A stretch of DNA of 64,000 bases, from assembly GCF_000276665.1 (NCBI RefSeq), contig NW_004955473.1, positions 902,922 through 966,921 of the forward strand. The letters are read 5' to 3'. This document shows positions 31,666-44,024 of this stretch, piece after piece (the first letter of the stretch is position 1; each line of letters begins with the position of its first letter). The DNA is from Chinchilla lanigera (Eukaryota > Chordata > Mammalia > Rodentia > Chinchillidae). The translations under genes and the position numbers were made by a program. Under the pieces are notes generated by a model. The model was not told the origin of the DNA. It saw nothing but the letters and a program-made list of their open reading frames with translations, and did no database searches.

Positions 31666-32148
31666 TGAAAGTAAGATCTGATTATGAAGGCCTTTGGAAA
31701 TCATGTGAGTTTTTGGGTTTCCTTCAGGACATTTTGAAGTGTTTCAAGCACAGAAGTTAAGATCTCTATTGCAAACAGCCAGTTGCATTTGTTTGTGACA
31801 TGACCCAGTGAAGAACTGGTCTTAATCTGAGGACCTAAAGTAAGTTGTGACAGTAGCCATGGGGATGAAGAGCCGGGTGGATTTCAAAAATATTAGGAAA
31901 ATTCATTGGCAGGATTTGGAGAGTGAAGAAATGTGGAGTGGGAGAGAGTGAAGTTTAGGTTGATTCTAGAACTTTCACTTGGGCTGCTAAAATGATGGTG
32001 GTGCTGTCTTCTGAGATTAAGAAAAGAGGATCAACTCAAACTCTGCCATGTTGAGTATAAGGTACTTCTGAGACATTCAAATCTAATCAATGACCAGGAA
32101 GTTGAACATACAGACTTGAAAACCAACAGAAAAGATATGTTATACAGG
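31666..32148. other. Unique sequence
   Basis: No supported feature. Confidence 0.45.
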
Positions 32149-32229
32149 TTGGGGATGTAGGTCAGTGTCAAAACCCTCATATAGCATGTGTCAAGCCCTG
32201 GTTCCATCCTTAAAACCACAAAGAAAGTG
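32149..32229 (+). mobile_element. ID-like SINE (older)
   Basis: 'ggttggggatgtaggtcagt' to 'ggttccatccttaaaacc'. Confidence 0.7.
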
Positions 32230-32238
32230 AAGGAAAAG

Positions 32239-32395
32239 CTGGGCCTGGTGGTGCACACCTGTAATCCCAGCACACGGGAGGCTGAGGCAGGAGGATCATT
32301 GTGAGTTTGAGACCACCCTAGGCTACAGAGTGAGCTCAAGGCCAGCCTGAACTGCATAGTGAGACCCTGTCTCAATAAAGGCAAAAAAAAAAAAA
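32239..32395 (+). mobile_element. B1 SINE following an ID tail
   Basis: 'gctgggcctggtggtgcaca' to poly(A). A short duplication aaggaaaag flanks it, so it inserted into the A-rich tail of the upstream ID. Confidence 0.93.
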
Positions 32396-33599
32396 TAAAG
32401 GAAAAGAAAAAGAATGAAGATCATGCTGTAAATACACATCTGGGAAGTTTTCAGTCTCTAGATGGTGGGTAAAGCCTGGTGAGTAGTGAGAATGCGCCTC
32501 AGGATGATGGGTCAGGTTAGAAGGGAGTCTAGGCCACAGAACCTAGAGCACTACTATTTAAGGCTTGTCAGACATGAGGGGACCGAGGTGGGGCAGCAGA
32601 GAGGCAGCACTAAAGCAAACAGGACATGGTCTTGTAGGAGACAAATGAAGGGAGAGCCTTGAGAATGAGGAAGTGCTGAGTGTGTCAGATACATTTGAGA
32701 GCTAAGGACTGAAAAATGTCCATTGGGTTTTGCAATAGAGAGTCCATTGGTGAGTGCAATTTCAGCAGAGTGAGAAGAGAGAGACTTATTATAGTTTTTG
32801 AGAGTGATTCATAAAGAGCTTGCTTTTTGCCTTTTTTCACAGATACCACTACCTGATTTTTCTGCTTGAGATCCGCTCTGCCCAAGCCAATGTCTCAAGC
32901 TTTTTACTCAACTCCAATTTTGGTGGCTCCTGCTGTACACCCAGGATTCTTTTCTTTTAAAGCTCCCATTTGTTTTAGGACTTTACTGGTGATAACCAAA
33001 TGGAAACAAGCAAAAGATAATTAAACAAACAAACAAACCTGGGGAAGTGATTTAAGGCTTCTAAAAATCTGATAACTTCCTCATGGTTATTTCCCAGACC
33101 AGTATATTCGAAAATATTTTCTGCAAGTTTTATATGATAAAAGGGATCCATAATTAAACAGGTTCCTTTACTATCTGACATCCTAAAGCCTTTTAATATG
33201 CTAATGTACGCCACAAATCTACGGGTGCATGGAGGGGAGAGTTAATCTTGTAGTGTTTCTCCAATGTACTGGACCATGGAACCCCTTTGTTAAGGAGCAT
33301 TTGTCGGACTGGCTTTCCACACAAAACACTGAAAAAGTCTACTTGTGTTGATAGTTTCCACACACATTTTTGTGGATGGTTCTGGAGATGTTACGGCATC
33401 TTACTATTATTCTTCCATTCCTGTGGGTGGAGTTCATGCTCCTTCACCACTTTTTCAAAGTCTATATCCTCTTACTCTTACTGCCATCCTGGTATAGCCT
33501 GATATGGAGGTGCCTGCAAGATTGAAGAATAGAGGGTGGAAGTCCATCAATGAAGCCATTATAGATGCCCACTGGTTCATGCGTTTATTCATCGATCTA
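32396..33599. other. Unique sequence
   Basis: 33250-33345 ('tggaccatggaacccctttg') may be a hAT-type fossil. Otherwise nothing is recognised. Confidence 0.4.
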
Positions 33600-33680
33600 T
33601 TCATTCAGAGATTTATTGAGTGCCTCGTGTGGGCCAGATACCATGCAAAGTACTGGTAATATGCCAGTGAATTTAACAGC

Positions 33681-33727
<47 letters not shown>

Positions 33728-33830
33728 AGAGGTTACATTTATAATATGGATGGCAGGCAGTAAATCAGGAGATGAACATATAGAGGGAATGATTTTCTGC
33801 CTGAATGGATGAAGTCCTAAGCCAAGTGAG
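33600..33830. repeat. (CA)n microsatellite inside an ancient dispersed repeat
   Basis: A perfect CA run at 33682-33725. Flanks ('cagagatttattgagtgcct', 'gtgggccagataccatgcaa') belong to an ancient repeat. Confidence 0.85.
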
Positions 33831-34109
33831 GTAGGGAGAATAAGTGGAAGAGCTGAACCCTCAGAATTGGGTACAGGGAATCCCACTGGATGAAGAACCC
33901 AGCCCAGAGCTTAGCACCACCCACTCTTTTCTGCTTATACTTTTGTTTCATTGCTCGGAGGCTTTGGGCAGGTATTCTCCTGTCTGCTTATAAGACAGCT
34001 GGATTTCTTCACATCTGCTGCATGGGAGAGAATGCCCTGAGAGGTGTAGAACATCCTGAAGGGCATCAGGGGCGCAGTTTCAGACCCTAAAGTGACACAA
34101 GTTGAATAC
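33831..34109. other. Unique sequence
   Basis: No supported feature. Confidence 0.4.
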
Positions 34110-34290
34110 TAACTTGTCTAGTGTTTTGTAGTTTTTGAAATGCTGTCTCATCAGGCCCCATTTATTGCCTCCATTTCGTAGGAAAGGAAATTGAGGCTCA
34201 GAGGCTCACTAGCCTAAGATCTCATAGCTGTTGAACAGTGGGGCTGGGATTTGAGTTCAAGTCTTTAGCTGAGAAAATATCCGCATATAG
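34110..34290 (-). mobile_element. MIR SINE
   Basis: 'ggaaattgaggctcagaggc', 'ctcatagctgttgaacagtg', 'ggctgggatttgagttcaag'. Confidence 0.75.
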
Positions 34291-34899
34291 CCACATTACT
34301 GCTGACTTTTTCAATTCTCAGGCTTGAGCTTGTTTGGGTTATTCCTATGAGGGGGAGGGGAGGGCAGAGAGGAAGAGGCTGGGGCAATGATTAACTCTCT
34401 TTAGGGGAAAAATGGTCCCTGTTAATGTTTTTGGATTGAGTGAAAGAGTTTTCAGGGCAAGGGCCAAGTAGCGATTAGATCTTTTCCCTGCAAGTAATCC
34501 CCATTCAAGGCTGCATAAATTGGAATCCTGAGGGAACAGACCCTGTAGTCTCTCACTGCAAACTAGTCAGACTCTTTGAATTGGAGAATTTGGGGGGAGC
34601 TTGTGTGCAGGTTTGCATTTTCAGCTTAAGGCCAGATGTGGTGAAGTTGAAGAAGGCTCAAAGGAGACTTGAAAGGAGAGGGGAATGTAACTTGCAACAC
34701 AAAGGTCGAAGGGACTGGAATTGTTGTGTTTGGGACCTGCCTGCCTCTCCCCTCACTTCCTGCTTTGTGCTTTGTTTCAGCAACCCTGAAATGCTTATAA
34801 CATTTCATGTCTCTTCCCACCTTTCTGTGACATTTCTCACCATCATGCTGATGTATCACGCTGTCCACTTTACTCAGAACACCTAATCCCTACATATCT
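34291..34899. other. Unique sequence
   Basis: No recognisable coding region. The open frame 34581-34886 has no known domain. Confidence 0.45.
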
Positions 34900-35365
34900 C
34901 AGAATTTACTGAGCTCTTACATAGTATCTAGCACTATGCTAAATATTTTGAATGTGCTAGTTCATTTAATTCTCATGGCTGCCTTCTGAAGCAGATACTA
35001 TTACCCTCATTTTTACATATGAGTGAACTTCTGTCGATACTGTTACCCTTATTTTACACCTGAGTGAGGTGAGGTTCCCAGAAATATGGCAACTTGCTCA
35101 AATTCACACAGCTGGGGAGAAGAACCAGTAATTTTTTTTTTTTTTTTTTTTTTTTTGGTCTTTTTGAGACAGGATCTCACTATGCAATTCAAGCTGGCCT
35201 TGAGCTCACTTCGTAACCCAGGCTGGTCTCAAACTCGCAATGATCTTCCTGCCTCAACCTCCCGAGTGCTAGGATTACAGGAGTGCACCACCACGCCTGG
35301 CAAAGAACCAGTAATTGAACCCAAATATTTTTGATTCCAGAGTTTGACCTCTGAGTCTTCTAAAA
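34900..35365 (-). mobile_element. MIR SINE with internal tandem duplication, split by a B1
   Basis: 'tttactgagctcttacatag', 'ctaaatattttgaatgtgct', then two 42-bp copies (34995-35036 and 35037-35078), then 'aaattcacacagctggggag'. The right end follows the B1. Confidence 0.8.
35134..35302 (-). mobile_element. B1 SINE inserted in MIR
   Basis: Poly(T) and 'tttttgagacaggatctcac' to 'ccaccacgcctggc'. Perfect 14-bp target duplication aagaaccagtaatt (35120-35133 and 35303-35316). Confidence 0.97.
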
Positions 35366-35740
35366 AGCAGACCCCAACATGAGATTTGGTGTGCAAGGGT
35401 TTCCTTAGACAGAACCCTAGTAAGAAAGAAAATGGGGAGGAAGCCAGAGATGACTGAGAGCGCCATCAGACGGAGATGAAAATCTGACCCGAGGTTGAAG
35501 GGGGAAGTGTAGAAGATGGACGGGAACATCCAAGACTCTCATGGAGTCAAAGGAAACTTGGGTAAGGCCAAATCTGAGCCAGGGTCCGCACCTCTCAGCA
35601 GCAGATCCGCCTTAGTATGCATGCTCTCCTCGGGCCCTCCGCTAAAAACATTCCCCGGGAAGTGCAGCTTTGTGCAAAGAGGATGATGAATTTCAGAGCA
35701 CAGCATTTGGGACTCTTGATCAGTGATGCTCCCCGCAGTT
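35366..35740. other. Unique sequence
   Basis: No supported feature. Confidence 0.45.
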
Positions 35741-36075
35741 CAAAGGTTCTCAACCAGGTAATTGTGTCCTCCTCTGGGGACATGTGACAACATCCGGAGC
35801 CATTTTTGGTTGTCAGGAGGGGGAAAGTGCTCCTGGTACCCAGTGATGAGAGGCCAGAGATGCTGCTAAACATCCTGTGCTACACAAGACAGATCCATAA
35901 CAAAGGATTATCTGGTCCAAAATATCAAACATGAGGCTGGGGATTTAGCTGAGCAGCACAGCACCTGCCTGGCAAGCGCAAGGTCGTGAGTTCTGATTCC
36001 AGGTACCAGAAAAAAAAAACCAAAACAAACAAACAAAAAAAACCCCAAAATATCAAACATGCTGAGATTGAGACA
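35741..36075 (-). mobile_element. MER20-like hAT fossil split by an ID SINE
   Basis: 'aaaggttctcaaccaggtaa', 'ccatttttggttgtcaggag', 'gatgctgctaaacatcctgt' and 'aaaggattatctggtccaaa', then after the SINE 'gctgagattgaga'. Confidence 0.85.
35934..36044 (+). mobile_element. ID SINE inserted in MER20
   Basis: 'aggctggggatttagctgag' to 'aggtaccag' plus A-rich tail. Perfect 17-bp target duplication ccaaaatatcaaacatg (35917-35933 and 36045-36061). Confidence 0.97.
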
Positions 36076-36639
36076 CTTTTCTTACATATGCTCTTTCCCT
36101 TAGCTGCCCTCCCTCTTGCTTTCACAGGATCCGTAGCCAGGACACTCGGTCAAATTGTATGTTGATGCATCTGTTTCTCTGTGTGGATTGCTAGAACTTG
36201 GAGGGCAGGACGTTGTCTTACCTTCTGTTGCATCCCCTGTATCTACTTCAGGATCGAGAACCTAGTAAATCCTTATGACATGAGACAAGGCAAGAGAAGC
36301 CTCGGAAGCAGTTTAGTAGTAAATGTTATGTATATAACAGGCTATTGCATAGCTCATTTTCAGGAACCATCTGCCCTTGTGGCTCCCCAAACTCTCTGCA
36401 TAACCCTTCCCAGTAGAGCAAATTCCCTACGGACGTTTGCTCTTGAAAGTCCCATAGCAGCTCACACTCAACATGTCAGTAATGGAATGCATGATCCTCC
36501 TCAAATCTGATTTTCTTCCCATGGTCATTATGCTTGTAAATGGTCCCATAATGTAACCTATCATTCAAATCACCCACTTGGAAAGTCACATGGCTTGCCT
36601 CATCCCCCAACATCTTTGAATCATGAACTCATAAAGATT
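36076..36639. other. Unique sequence
   Basis: No supported feature. Confidence 0.45.
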
Positions 36640-37545
36640 TAAATGTTCCTGGTAGCTCTCAGATCTTCCTCCTTCACTCTGTTCCCACTGCCTTTGCCCT
36701 GACGCCAGCTCTCATCACTTCTAGATGACGGCAAGAGTCTCCTACTTCATGACTCTGTTTCCAGTCTTGCCACACATTCCGTTCAAATTTACATTCTGCA
36801 CTGCTGCCAGAGCGACATTCCTAACCCACGTCCAAGGATATTATCTTCTTGCTTGAAATCCTTCAAGGGCTTCTTGTGATCTTCAGGATAAAGTCCAACC
36901 TTCTTATCACGGCACACATGACTTTCATGACCTGGACCTTGCCGGGCTTTCCAACCTCGTTTCTAATCACTTACTCACACATACCTTTGACTCTAAATGT
37001 TTCTCAACTGGGGGCAGTCCCCCCACCCAGATCATCTGGCAATGTCTGGAAGCATTTTTGGTTGTCACATTTGGGTAAAATGAGGTGCTCCTGGCATTTG
37101 GGGAATAGAATTCAGGGATATCTCTGCAAAGTCTCCTATAGTGCACAGGACTGCATCCCACGGCAAATGATTATCAGACAGCAACTATCAACTATCGATA
37201 GTTCCTTGGCACATCATGCAAGTTTTACCTCTGTGTGCCTTAACATGCTGAGCATAGCTTTCTCCTTTTTCATCTGGCTGACTGCTGCTTGCCTTTCAAA
37301 GTTCCACTTCATTCTCACCTCTTCTAGGAAGTCATCCCTGATCTCCCTGTGTAAATTGGATGTCCCTCTTGTGTGCTCATTTGCCCCTCAAGGCCTCCCC
37401 TCTCCTAGCACTTATTAGATAGCACTGTAATTATTTTATTATCTGCTTCCTGGAGAGACTGATCTCTGGGACAGCAGGGACCACAATTACTCACCATGTG
37501 TCTCCTGTACTTGGCAAATGGTATGTTTAATAATTATTACATGAA
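36640..37545 (+). mobile_element. L2-like LINE 3' end split by MER20
   Basis: Left: 'cttgaaatccttcaagggct', 'gacctggaccttgccgggct'. Right: 'ctaggaagtcatccctgatc', 'ctgtaattattttattatct', 'gggacagcagggaccacaat'. The long open frame 36849-37418 runs through both and is not a gene. Confidence 0.75.
37003..37195 (-). mobile_element. MER20-like hAT fossil, second copy
   Basis: 'tttctcaactgggggcagtc', 'ggcaatgtctggaagcattt', 'atagtgcacaggactgcatc' follow MER20, in the same orientation as the copy at 35741. Confidence 0.85.
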
Positions 37546-38619
37546 TGAATAACCACAAAACCCACACAGATGACTGCTTGGATCCAAACACGAGCAGAAG
37601 TCGTTTATCATCAGTCTTACCATCGGTCTTCCTTTAGGGAGGTGTCTAAAATATTTATTGCAATGTTGAGCGAGTAAATTGACCAGAAGTTGATCCAGAA
37701 AGCATTTATTCAACAACACTTTGGTGGCTGCCTACTATGTTCCAGACACTGAACTAGACAGTGAGAACCCGACGGTGAATAAGACAGACTTGGTCCCTGC
37801 CTCAAAGAACTTAAAAGTCTAGAAGGTTCTGCGCATTTGACTGAAATCTAGTTGGTGTAAGTAGATCACCTTGGTGATCTCAGTTAAGTGTCTGGAAAAG
37901 AAAATCTATTAGCAAGTTAGAACACTGCCTTGTCTGGTTTGACTTGCTTGCAGTAAATTGACCAGCTTGCAAATCCTTGGCGTAACACACATGTCCTTCC
38001 CCTGAGCAATACAGTGCAGCTAAACTCATTCTATTTCTGGCCTTGACTCTCCAGCCATGGGAAAGACTCTGTCTGCAAGGAAGAGAGAAGATTACTGATC
38101 TGAATAAGCTGCAAAATAAGTGGAGACCACCGACTTCCTTAATTAACTTTGTATAAAGAAAATGAAAGCTCATTACCCATCTTGTCAGTTGCCCCACATC
38201 TCCAGAGCTGGGGCAGCCGTTGAATAATGAACAGCTCAGTAGTGCAGAGTCAACATTTACAGAAACAGTTAACATTAACTGTGTGTCAAGTGAGGCTTAG
38301 GCCTGTTATCTCCTCTTTCCGAAGACTCTCTGAATCTCAATTAAAACACTAAGGTATCCAAATGCAAAGGGCAAATCTCTACATTTTTAAAGTGGTCTAA
38401 TCATATTTATTTAACTTTTCTGAGTAGCTTTAGTCTGAACAAATGCTAGGAAGAAGACTTCTTTTGACCATAATTGGAAAAACACTTTGGCAAAGGTAAA
38501 GTTCTCAACTCCAGTACAGGAAAGAATGGGAGAGTCAGTGGCTTCCAGATGTCCAGAAAAATTTCCGACTGACATAGGGGTAGGTTTTAATATAGTCTTT
38601 GGGCAACAGAGGAAACCCT
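37546..38619. other. Mostly unique sequence
   Basis: 37690-37825 is an ancient dispersed repeat ('ggctgcctactatgttccag', 'taagacagacttggtccctg'). The rest is not recognised. Confidence 0.4.
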
Positions 38620-38720
38620 CCATTTCATTCATCCATTCACAGAGCAAATGTCTATTGAGCCTCTACTATGCACCAGGCCCTTGGGTGCTATACAGCAGTT
38701 GAGTTGGGAAGGAGAGCAGA
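38620..38720. mobile_element. Ancient dispersed repeat fragment
   Basis: 'tctattgagcctctactatg' and 'caccaggcccttgggtgcta'. Confidence 0.45.
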
Positions 38721-39439
38721 TAATAGACCCCAAGCTAATGGAGATCCTACAAACGTTTGGTACTCAAAGGTAAATGGCTCTGCATGTGTGTACGAGTGCC
38801 TCCTCTGCTTTTGTTTAGCTCTTTGAGGAAGGCCTAGTAAGTAGAGATGTTGGCTTCTCTGCTGGTTCTGTAATGTTGGCACAGCCTCTACCGCAGGATA
38901 CAACTAGACTGATGAAATTGCTTTGACCCTTAGGTGCACTTAGAGTTTTCCCCCAAACACCTACCTCGCCTTTCAGGACTTTAAGGCTGTAACTAGAACC
39001 ATGCTGGTTCTCAAGTTCCATAATTAAGCTCTTCTGTTTGCATGTTCAGATCTTGAGGGTGCCCCTTGGGCATTCGGAGAGCATTTAGCCTACTCAGCAG
39101 CCTCCGTAACAGAAGCCAAAGTGGCAGCAGGAGTGCGTTCCATAAAAGCAGCTCTCTTCCTAGAGCTCATAATTAGAACGTGTTAACTACATCCTCTTTG
39201 CATCTGGTACACAGCAATTCAAGGGTGACAGGCAGAATGGAAATGGGACCCATAAAAATGTTCTGCTATGTGTAAAGGTAAGAAGTTGGTCTTTAGTCTC
39301 ATTTGTCCACTGGAAATAGGACTTTTTATGCCTGAGTATTAGACACCTATGGAAGCCACACTGTTCTCAGAGTGAGGCATTATATATAAATCACATGGCA
39401 CAGTTCTGAACACATCATGACAATTCAAAACACGGCAGC
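38721..39439. other. Unique sequence, conserved-element-like
   Basis: 39020-39260 is free of repeats and has 'ctcataattagaacgtgtta' and 'ttccataattaagctcttct'. Regulatory role is only a possibility. Confidence 0.3.
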
Positions 39440-39444
39440 TATTG

Positions 39445-39446
39445 TC

Positions 39447-39478
<32 letters not shown>

Positions 39479-39479
39479 C
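39445..39479. repeat. (ATC)n microsatellite
   Basis: ATC trinucleotide run with one CAC interruption. Confidence 0.95.
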
Positions 39480-40554
39480 CCACTAGAACTTAGCTGCCTT
39501 ACATAGTATGAGGTAACTATGGGAGAAAATACATTACACTGAGTAAGGAGGTCAGGTGGGTACTGTGGTTATGCCACTAATTAGTCATGGGGTTTTGGGA
39601 AGCCCACTTAATGTTAAGACTGGGATGACTCACATAGAATGATAATAAGCTGAGTCTTTGGTGGTAGGAGTTAAGAAGGAGGGAGGAAGTCGAAGGAATC
39701 ATGAGTTGGGCAGATTGGGGCTAGGAAGGAAATAATTCTGTTGCTGAGTGGTACTGCATATTCAGATCCATTCTTCACCCTGCCCTGCACTGCAGGAGGC
39801 TGACCTATATGGATTATATTAATGAACTCCCTTGCCTCGTGACTTCTGGTTATGTTTGGCACCATTTGGAGATTGGAGAGTGGGAAGAGAATACAGTTGG
39901 GACATTTATCCCCCAGGCTCTCTCTTGGTGAGTTGAATATTGACAGTTGCTCTATCCCTCCACTTAGGGCCACAAGTCTTCTAAAGCTACCTACACTCTT
40001 CACGTAGCTCTCTGTCCTTCCCCTTCAAGCCTAGGGACATGGTGGCTCCCTACTATTACTGTTTCCAAAGTACTGCCCCATTTCCTATGCCCCATATTCT
40101 TATTCCTATACCCTACCCCTGCTTTTGTAAATAGCCCCTTTATGAAATTATCCACAGATTACTCAACTTGAAAGTGCAATCTGGTCCCTTCCCAGACCTT
40201 CACTGTTAAATATAAGTGATTGTTGTTCTATATTCACAGCTCCTAGCACGGTGCTTAGCATAAGATAGGTACCAAGTGAAGATTAGTTTAATGCATAAAA
40301 TATTGAACTTGGATTATGATAGCTGGTGAGCCAAAGGACATGGGTAACTCAGGAAAAATTGAGGTCATCAAGAGTTGTAGGGGGGGCCAGTCTGGTAGGT
40401 GGGGTTGGTCTATGGAAATTGGGTCAGATTTGAGAATAGGATACTTTAAAAGAATGCTGGCAGAAATTGAATAGTATCTGAGACCCTAGTTTAGGTTTGT
40501 GGGGGGGCCTAGTTCCAGGCACTGATGGCCAGGAAAAATAGCCTTAAAATCCTA
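39480..40554. other. Unique sequence
   Basis: No supported gene or named repeat. Confidence 0.45.
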
Positions 40555-40568
40555 ATCATTGGGATTTT

Positions 40569-40734
40569 GTTCTATTATTATTTTTTTTAATCTTTTTGAG
40601 ACAGGGTCTCACTGTGCAGTTCAGGCTGGCCTTGAGCTCACTTTGTAGCCCAGGCTGGTCTCGAACTCACAACGATCCTCCTGCCTCAGCCTCCAGAGTG
40701 CTGGGATTACAGGTGTGCACCACCATGCCCAGCT
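40569..40734 (-). mobile_element. B1 SINE (young)
   Basis: 'tttttgagacagggtctcac' to 'ccaccatgcccagct'. Perfect 14-bp target duplication atcattgggatttt (40555-40568 and 40735-40748). Confidence 0.97.
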
Positions 40735-41019
40735 ATCATTGGGATTTTAACAGGGAAGAGCATCCTGATTGGTTAACTTAAACTCTGGGATCTGTTGAGC
40801 AGGAGTGAAGGAGTGTAATTCACTAAGCGAGCACAATTTGAGGATTCCTAAGTATTCATTCATGTGAGATATTTCTTGAGCTCTTTGTTCTGAGTTTGGC
40901 ACTTACCAGTCTTCAGGACAGAACTCCATTTCCCTCACCTTCCTTCCTAGGGAAACAGTGAACAAAGTGGCCAAGAACTCTGTCTTTCAGTGTAAAACAG
41001 TGAGTGGCTAGGTGTGTGA

Positions 41020-41235
41020 ATGTTTAGAACATGGGCTTTGGCATCAGACTATTATGAAAACCCTGACTTGACCAACCTGGGTAAGTCATAACCTTCCTGA
41101 GCCTTTGTTTACTCACCTAGAAATGAAGGAGGCGATCCCGCTTTTCCTATCACGTCGCTATGAGCATTAAATGAGATAATTCCTGTAAAGTGCTTAGACC
41201 ATTTTGTGGCTTTTAGTAAATCCATTTTAGTCTTT
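41020..41235 (+). mobile_element. MIR SINE
   Basis: 'gaacatgggctttggcatca', 'cctgggtaagtcataacctt', 'tgagcattaaatgagataat', 'gtaaagtgcttagaccattt'. Confidence 0.85.
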
Positions 41236-42411
41236 CATCAGTATTAGTATTCTGAATCTTTCTGATTGATAATGGATCAGTCCCTTGGAATCCGATCAGC
41301 CCTAGAACCGCACATAACATTAAGTTTCTAATCTTACAAAACTGAGAAGACCTAAAACCTGCGGCGGCATCTTCATGCTGCCGCTACAGGCCTTCCCTGC
41401 CTTGGTTCTAGGCCAGTCACTAGCACTGGCTAAAGCAGACAGGGTCTGCAGCCTGTGAGCTGCCCTAGCCCTTTGTCCGTGCTTCTGTAACAGTGCGCAC
41501 TACTTTGCATAGACTTGTTTTGCCTAATGGATGGTGAACTGCATGGAGCAGGACTGGGCACAGTATGTCTCAGAAATGCTTTTTGAAAATTATTTTAAAT
41601 AAGCCTTCATTTGTGCACATCCTTCCAGGACCTCAGCCTCATCTAAAGAGTCATTCGGGCACTTCCTTGAGGACGTAAAGGCACCTGCTTTTCGCCTCTT
41701 GTTCCAGTTCCTATTCCTTCCCTTTTCAGACACCTGCCTCCTGCTCAGAACAAGTGTTGGAAAGCAAATATGGCAGAAATAAATACCATTCAAGCAGTGC
41801 CTACACTGCAGGGAGCCCATAAAAGGAGAAGGCCCCTCTAAATTGGAGATCTGTTTATTTTGCAATTAACAAAAGGTCAGGAGGCCTGGCATCAAATCCA
41901 AGTGTTACTGTGCTGTGCTAGCAAGAATTCTAAAGTTTGAAAGTTATTGCTGTGGAGTTAGAATTTTTATTATGAATTCCAGGAAGCCAAAGTTTTCTGG
42001 GTAGTATGTGAATCATAGCAAAGTATTCTGCTATCCTTTGACCCAAACTTAGCTCCTTTTCGGGTGATATAACAAGGTCAGTAGGTCATGGGATCTCCAC
42101 TGGGTTACCTTGACATGACCCCTTTTGAGGATGTAACAGATTATTAATCAGGAGCCATATCAAGGAGCTATGGCTAGGGAGGAGTGAGCTTTCAACCTTT
42201 GATTTAGGAGCTGGGAATTTACAGTTCTTTTTCTTCTGCAGGGCCCTAAATTGGCTTGACATAACTCTAAGAGGAACATGTGTTTAACTGTTGCTCTTTC
42301 CATCACAGGGCATTTTGGGATATCATCCATTCAGAAACACTACTGAGCACCTGCTATGTACCCGGCTCTAACCTAGGGTACTGGAGAATCAAAACAAAAA
42401 TATCCTGTCCT
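41236..42411. other. Unique sequence
   Basis: No recognised gene. The minus-strand frame at 41590-41865 has no known domain. Confidence 0.45.
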
Positions 42412-42412
42412 A

Positions 42413-42506
42413 GGCCAGGGATATAGCTCAGTGACACAAGTGCCTAGCAGGCAAGTGCAAAGTCTTGAGTTTCATTAATGGTACTAAAACAAACAAACAA
42501 ACAAAA
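42413..42506 (+). mobile_element. ID SINE (older)
   Basis: 'ggccagggatatagctcagt' to 'taatggtacta' plus (CAAA)n tail. Confidence 0.85.
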
Positions 42507-43130
42507 CCCATCGTGTCCTCAACAAACTTAAAGTCTACTGTGGAACACAGATGTGAAAACAGAGAAATCCAATAAGAAGTTGGAGTCATGGAACATATGT
42601 CACAGAACCTGTACAAGGCATAAAGAAACCTCAAAGGAAGAAGTTACCCACTGCAGGCAGGGATAGAATAAGGGACAGCTAAGACCTCATATTTCATTTG
42701 TGTAAATACAAAATCATTTAAATAGGAAAAGTATTTCTTGAGAGTAGTTCACACTTCTCTGGATACATTATCACCAACTCTGCATTAACTTTAACCCTTT
42801 TCTATTGACTTGTATATATTTATACTTTAAAAACTTATTTTGGAGTCTTAATTATAAGATTGTCCGTCTCAACTTCACTGAGTTTCCCTATGAAGCTGAA
42901 ATGTGTATGTTCTTGCCCTCCCTTAATGCATGTATTTGGTTGCTTCACAATAAACATTTCTATACTACCTTTGCTCATCGCAGACTGGACACTGTTTGGA
43001 AGGGGAATCTATTTCTGGTTATAAACTACCTAGCAAGCCCTTCAAGCCTATTTAGTGAGGCGCATGATAAGAAGTGAGAGCTGACACAGTATTTGGACTG
43101 CAAAGCTCCGTTCAAACTGTGTTCTTTTTT
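42507..43130. other. Unique sequence
   Basis: No supported feature. Confidence 0.45.
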
Positions 43131-43226
43131 AAAATTTTTTTCTAATTTTTTTTGGTATTGGGGATCGAACTCAGGATCTTGCACTTGGCAGGCAGGCACT
43201 TGTGCCGCTGAGCTACATCCCAAACT
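43131..43226 (-). mobile_element. ID SINE
   Basis: T-rich run, then 'ggtattggggatcgaactca' to 'gagctacatcccaaact'. Confidence 0.9.
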
Positions 43227-43328
43227 ATCTGCCTTTCAGGACCAAAGTGCCTCAGACCTCCAGTCACATTTTTTGCCACAGCCTGGACACTTCCTCTCTG
43301 GTGATAGGAATCAGAATCAGAGCAACAT

Positions 43329-43494
43329 GCTGGGCGTGGTGGCACATGCCTGTAATCCCAGCACTCGGGAGGCTGGGGCAGGAGGATCCTTGCAAGTCTG
43401 AGGCCAGCCTGGGCTACAAAGTGAGTTCAAGACCAGCCTGAACTGCGTAGTGAGACCCATCCATCTCAAAAAGAAACAAACAAACAAACAAAAA
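43329..43494 (+). mobile_element. B1 SINE (young)
   Basis: 'gctgggcgtggtggcacatg' to a (CAAA)n tail. Perfect 15-bp target duplication gaatcagagcaacat (43314-43328 and 43495-43509). Confidence 0.97.
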
Positions 43495-43615
43495 GAATCA
43501 GAGCAACATCTCTGCTGCTTCTTTTATTTCTGGGGCACTGAAAATGTGTTCTCAGTAGCAACTCACAGTCCTGTGGTGAAGGAATCAAATGCAACTCTCA
43601 GTTCATTTTTAATTC

Positions 43616-43663
43616 ATATCTATCTATCTATCTATCTATCTATGTATCTATGTATCTATCTAT
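43616..43663. repeat. (ATCT)n microsatellite
   Basis: Tetranucleotide run with ATGT variants. Confidence 0.95.
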
Positions 43664-44024
43664 TGTGAAACCATATACCTATTTATAGCTTCTAAACTTT
43701 GACATCTTCCTGAAGAACTGTAATGCATACATTATATCCTAGACCCTTTACTATGATGGGCTCCCACAGGCCTTTATAGTTGAAGTGCTCTTTATCTGAT
43801 TAGAAAAATTAAATTCTCATTTAAATATTCCATTTCCACATTTCCCTCAAATAGCTTATAGCTAGCTTCTTTTTGAGCATGTGGTTTATAGCTTGATGAT
43901 TGTGAAAAATAATTTCAAAAGTAGCATCTAGCAGGTATTGAAATCTGAGGGGATTTCAAAGAGGACAACTGGCTAGAGCATCTTCTAGAACACTTCCTTT
44001 TTAAAATTTTTAAAATAATATTTA
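43664..44024. other. AT-rich unique sequence
   Basis: No supported feature. Confidence 0.45.

Noticed and set aside
36849..37418. 189-codon plus-strand open frame
   Set aside because: It spans an L2 LINE end and a MER20 fossil; chance frame.
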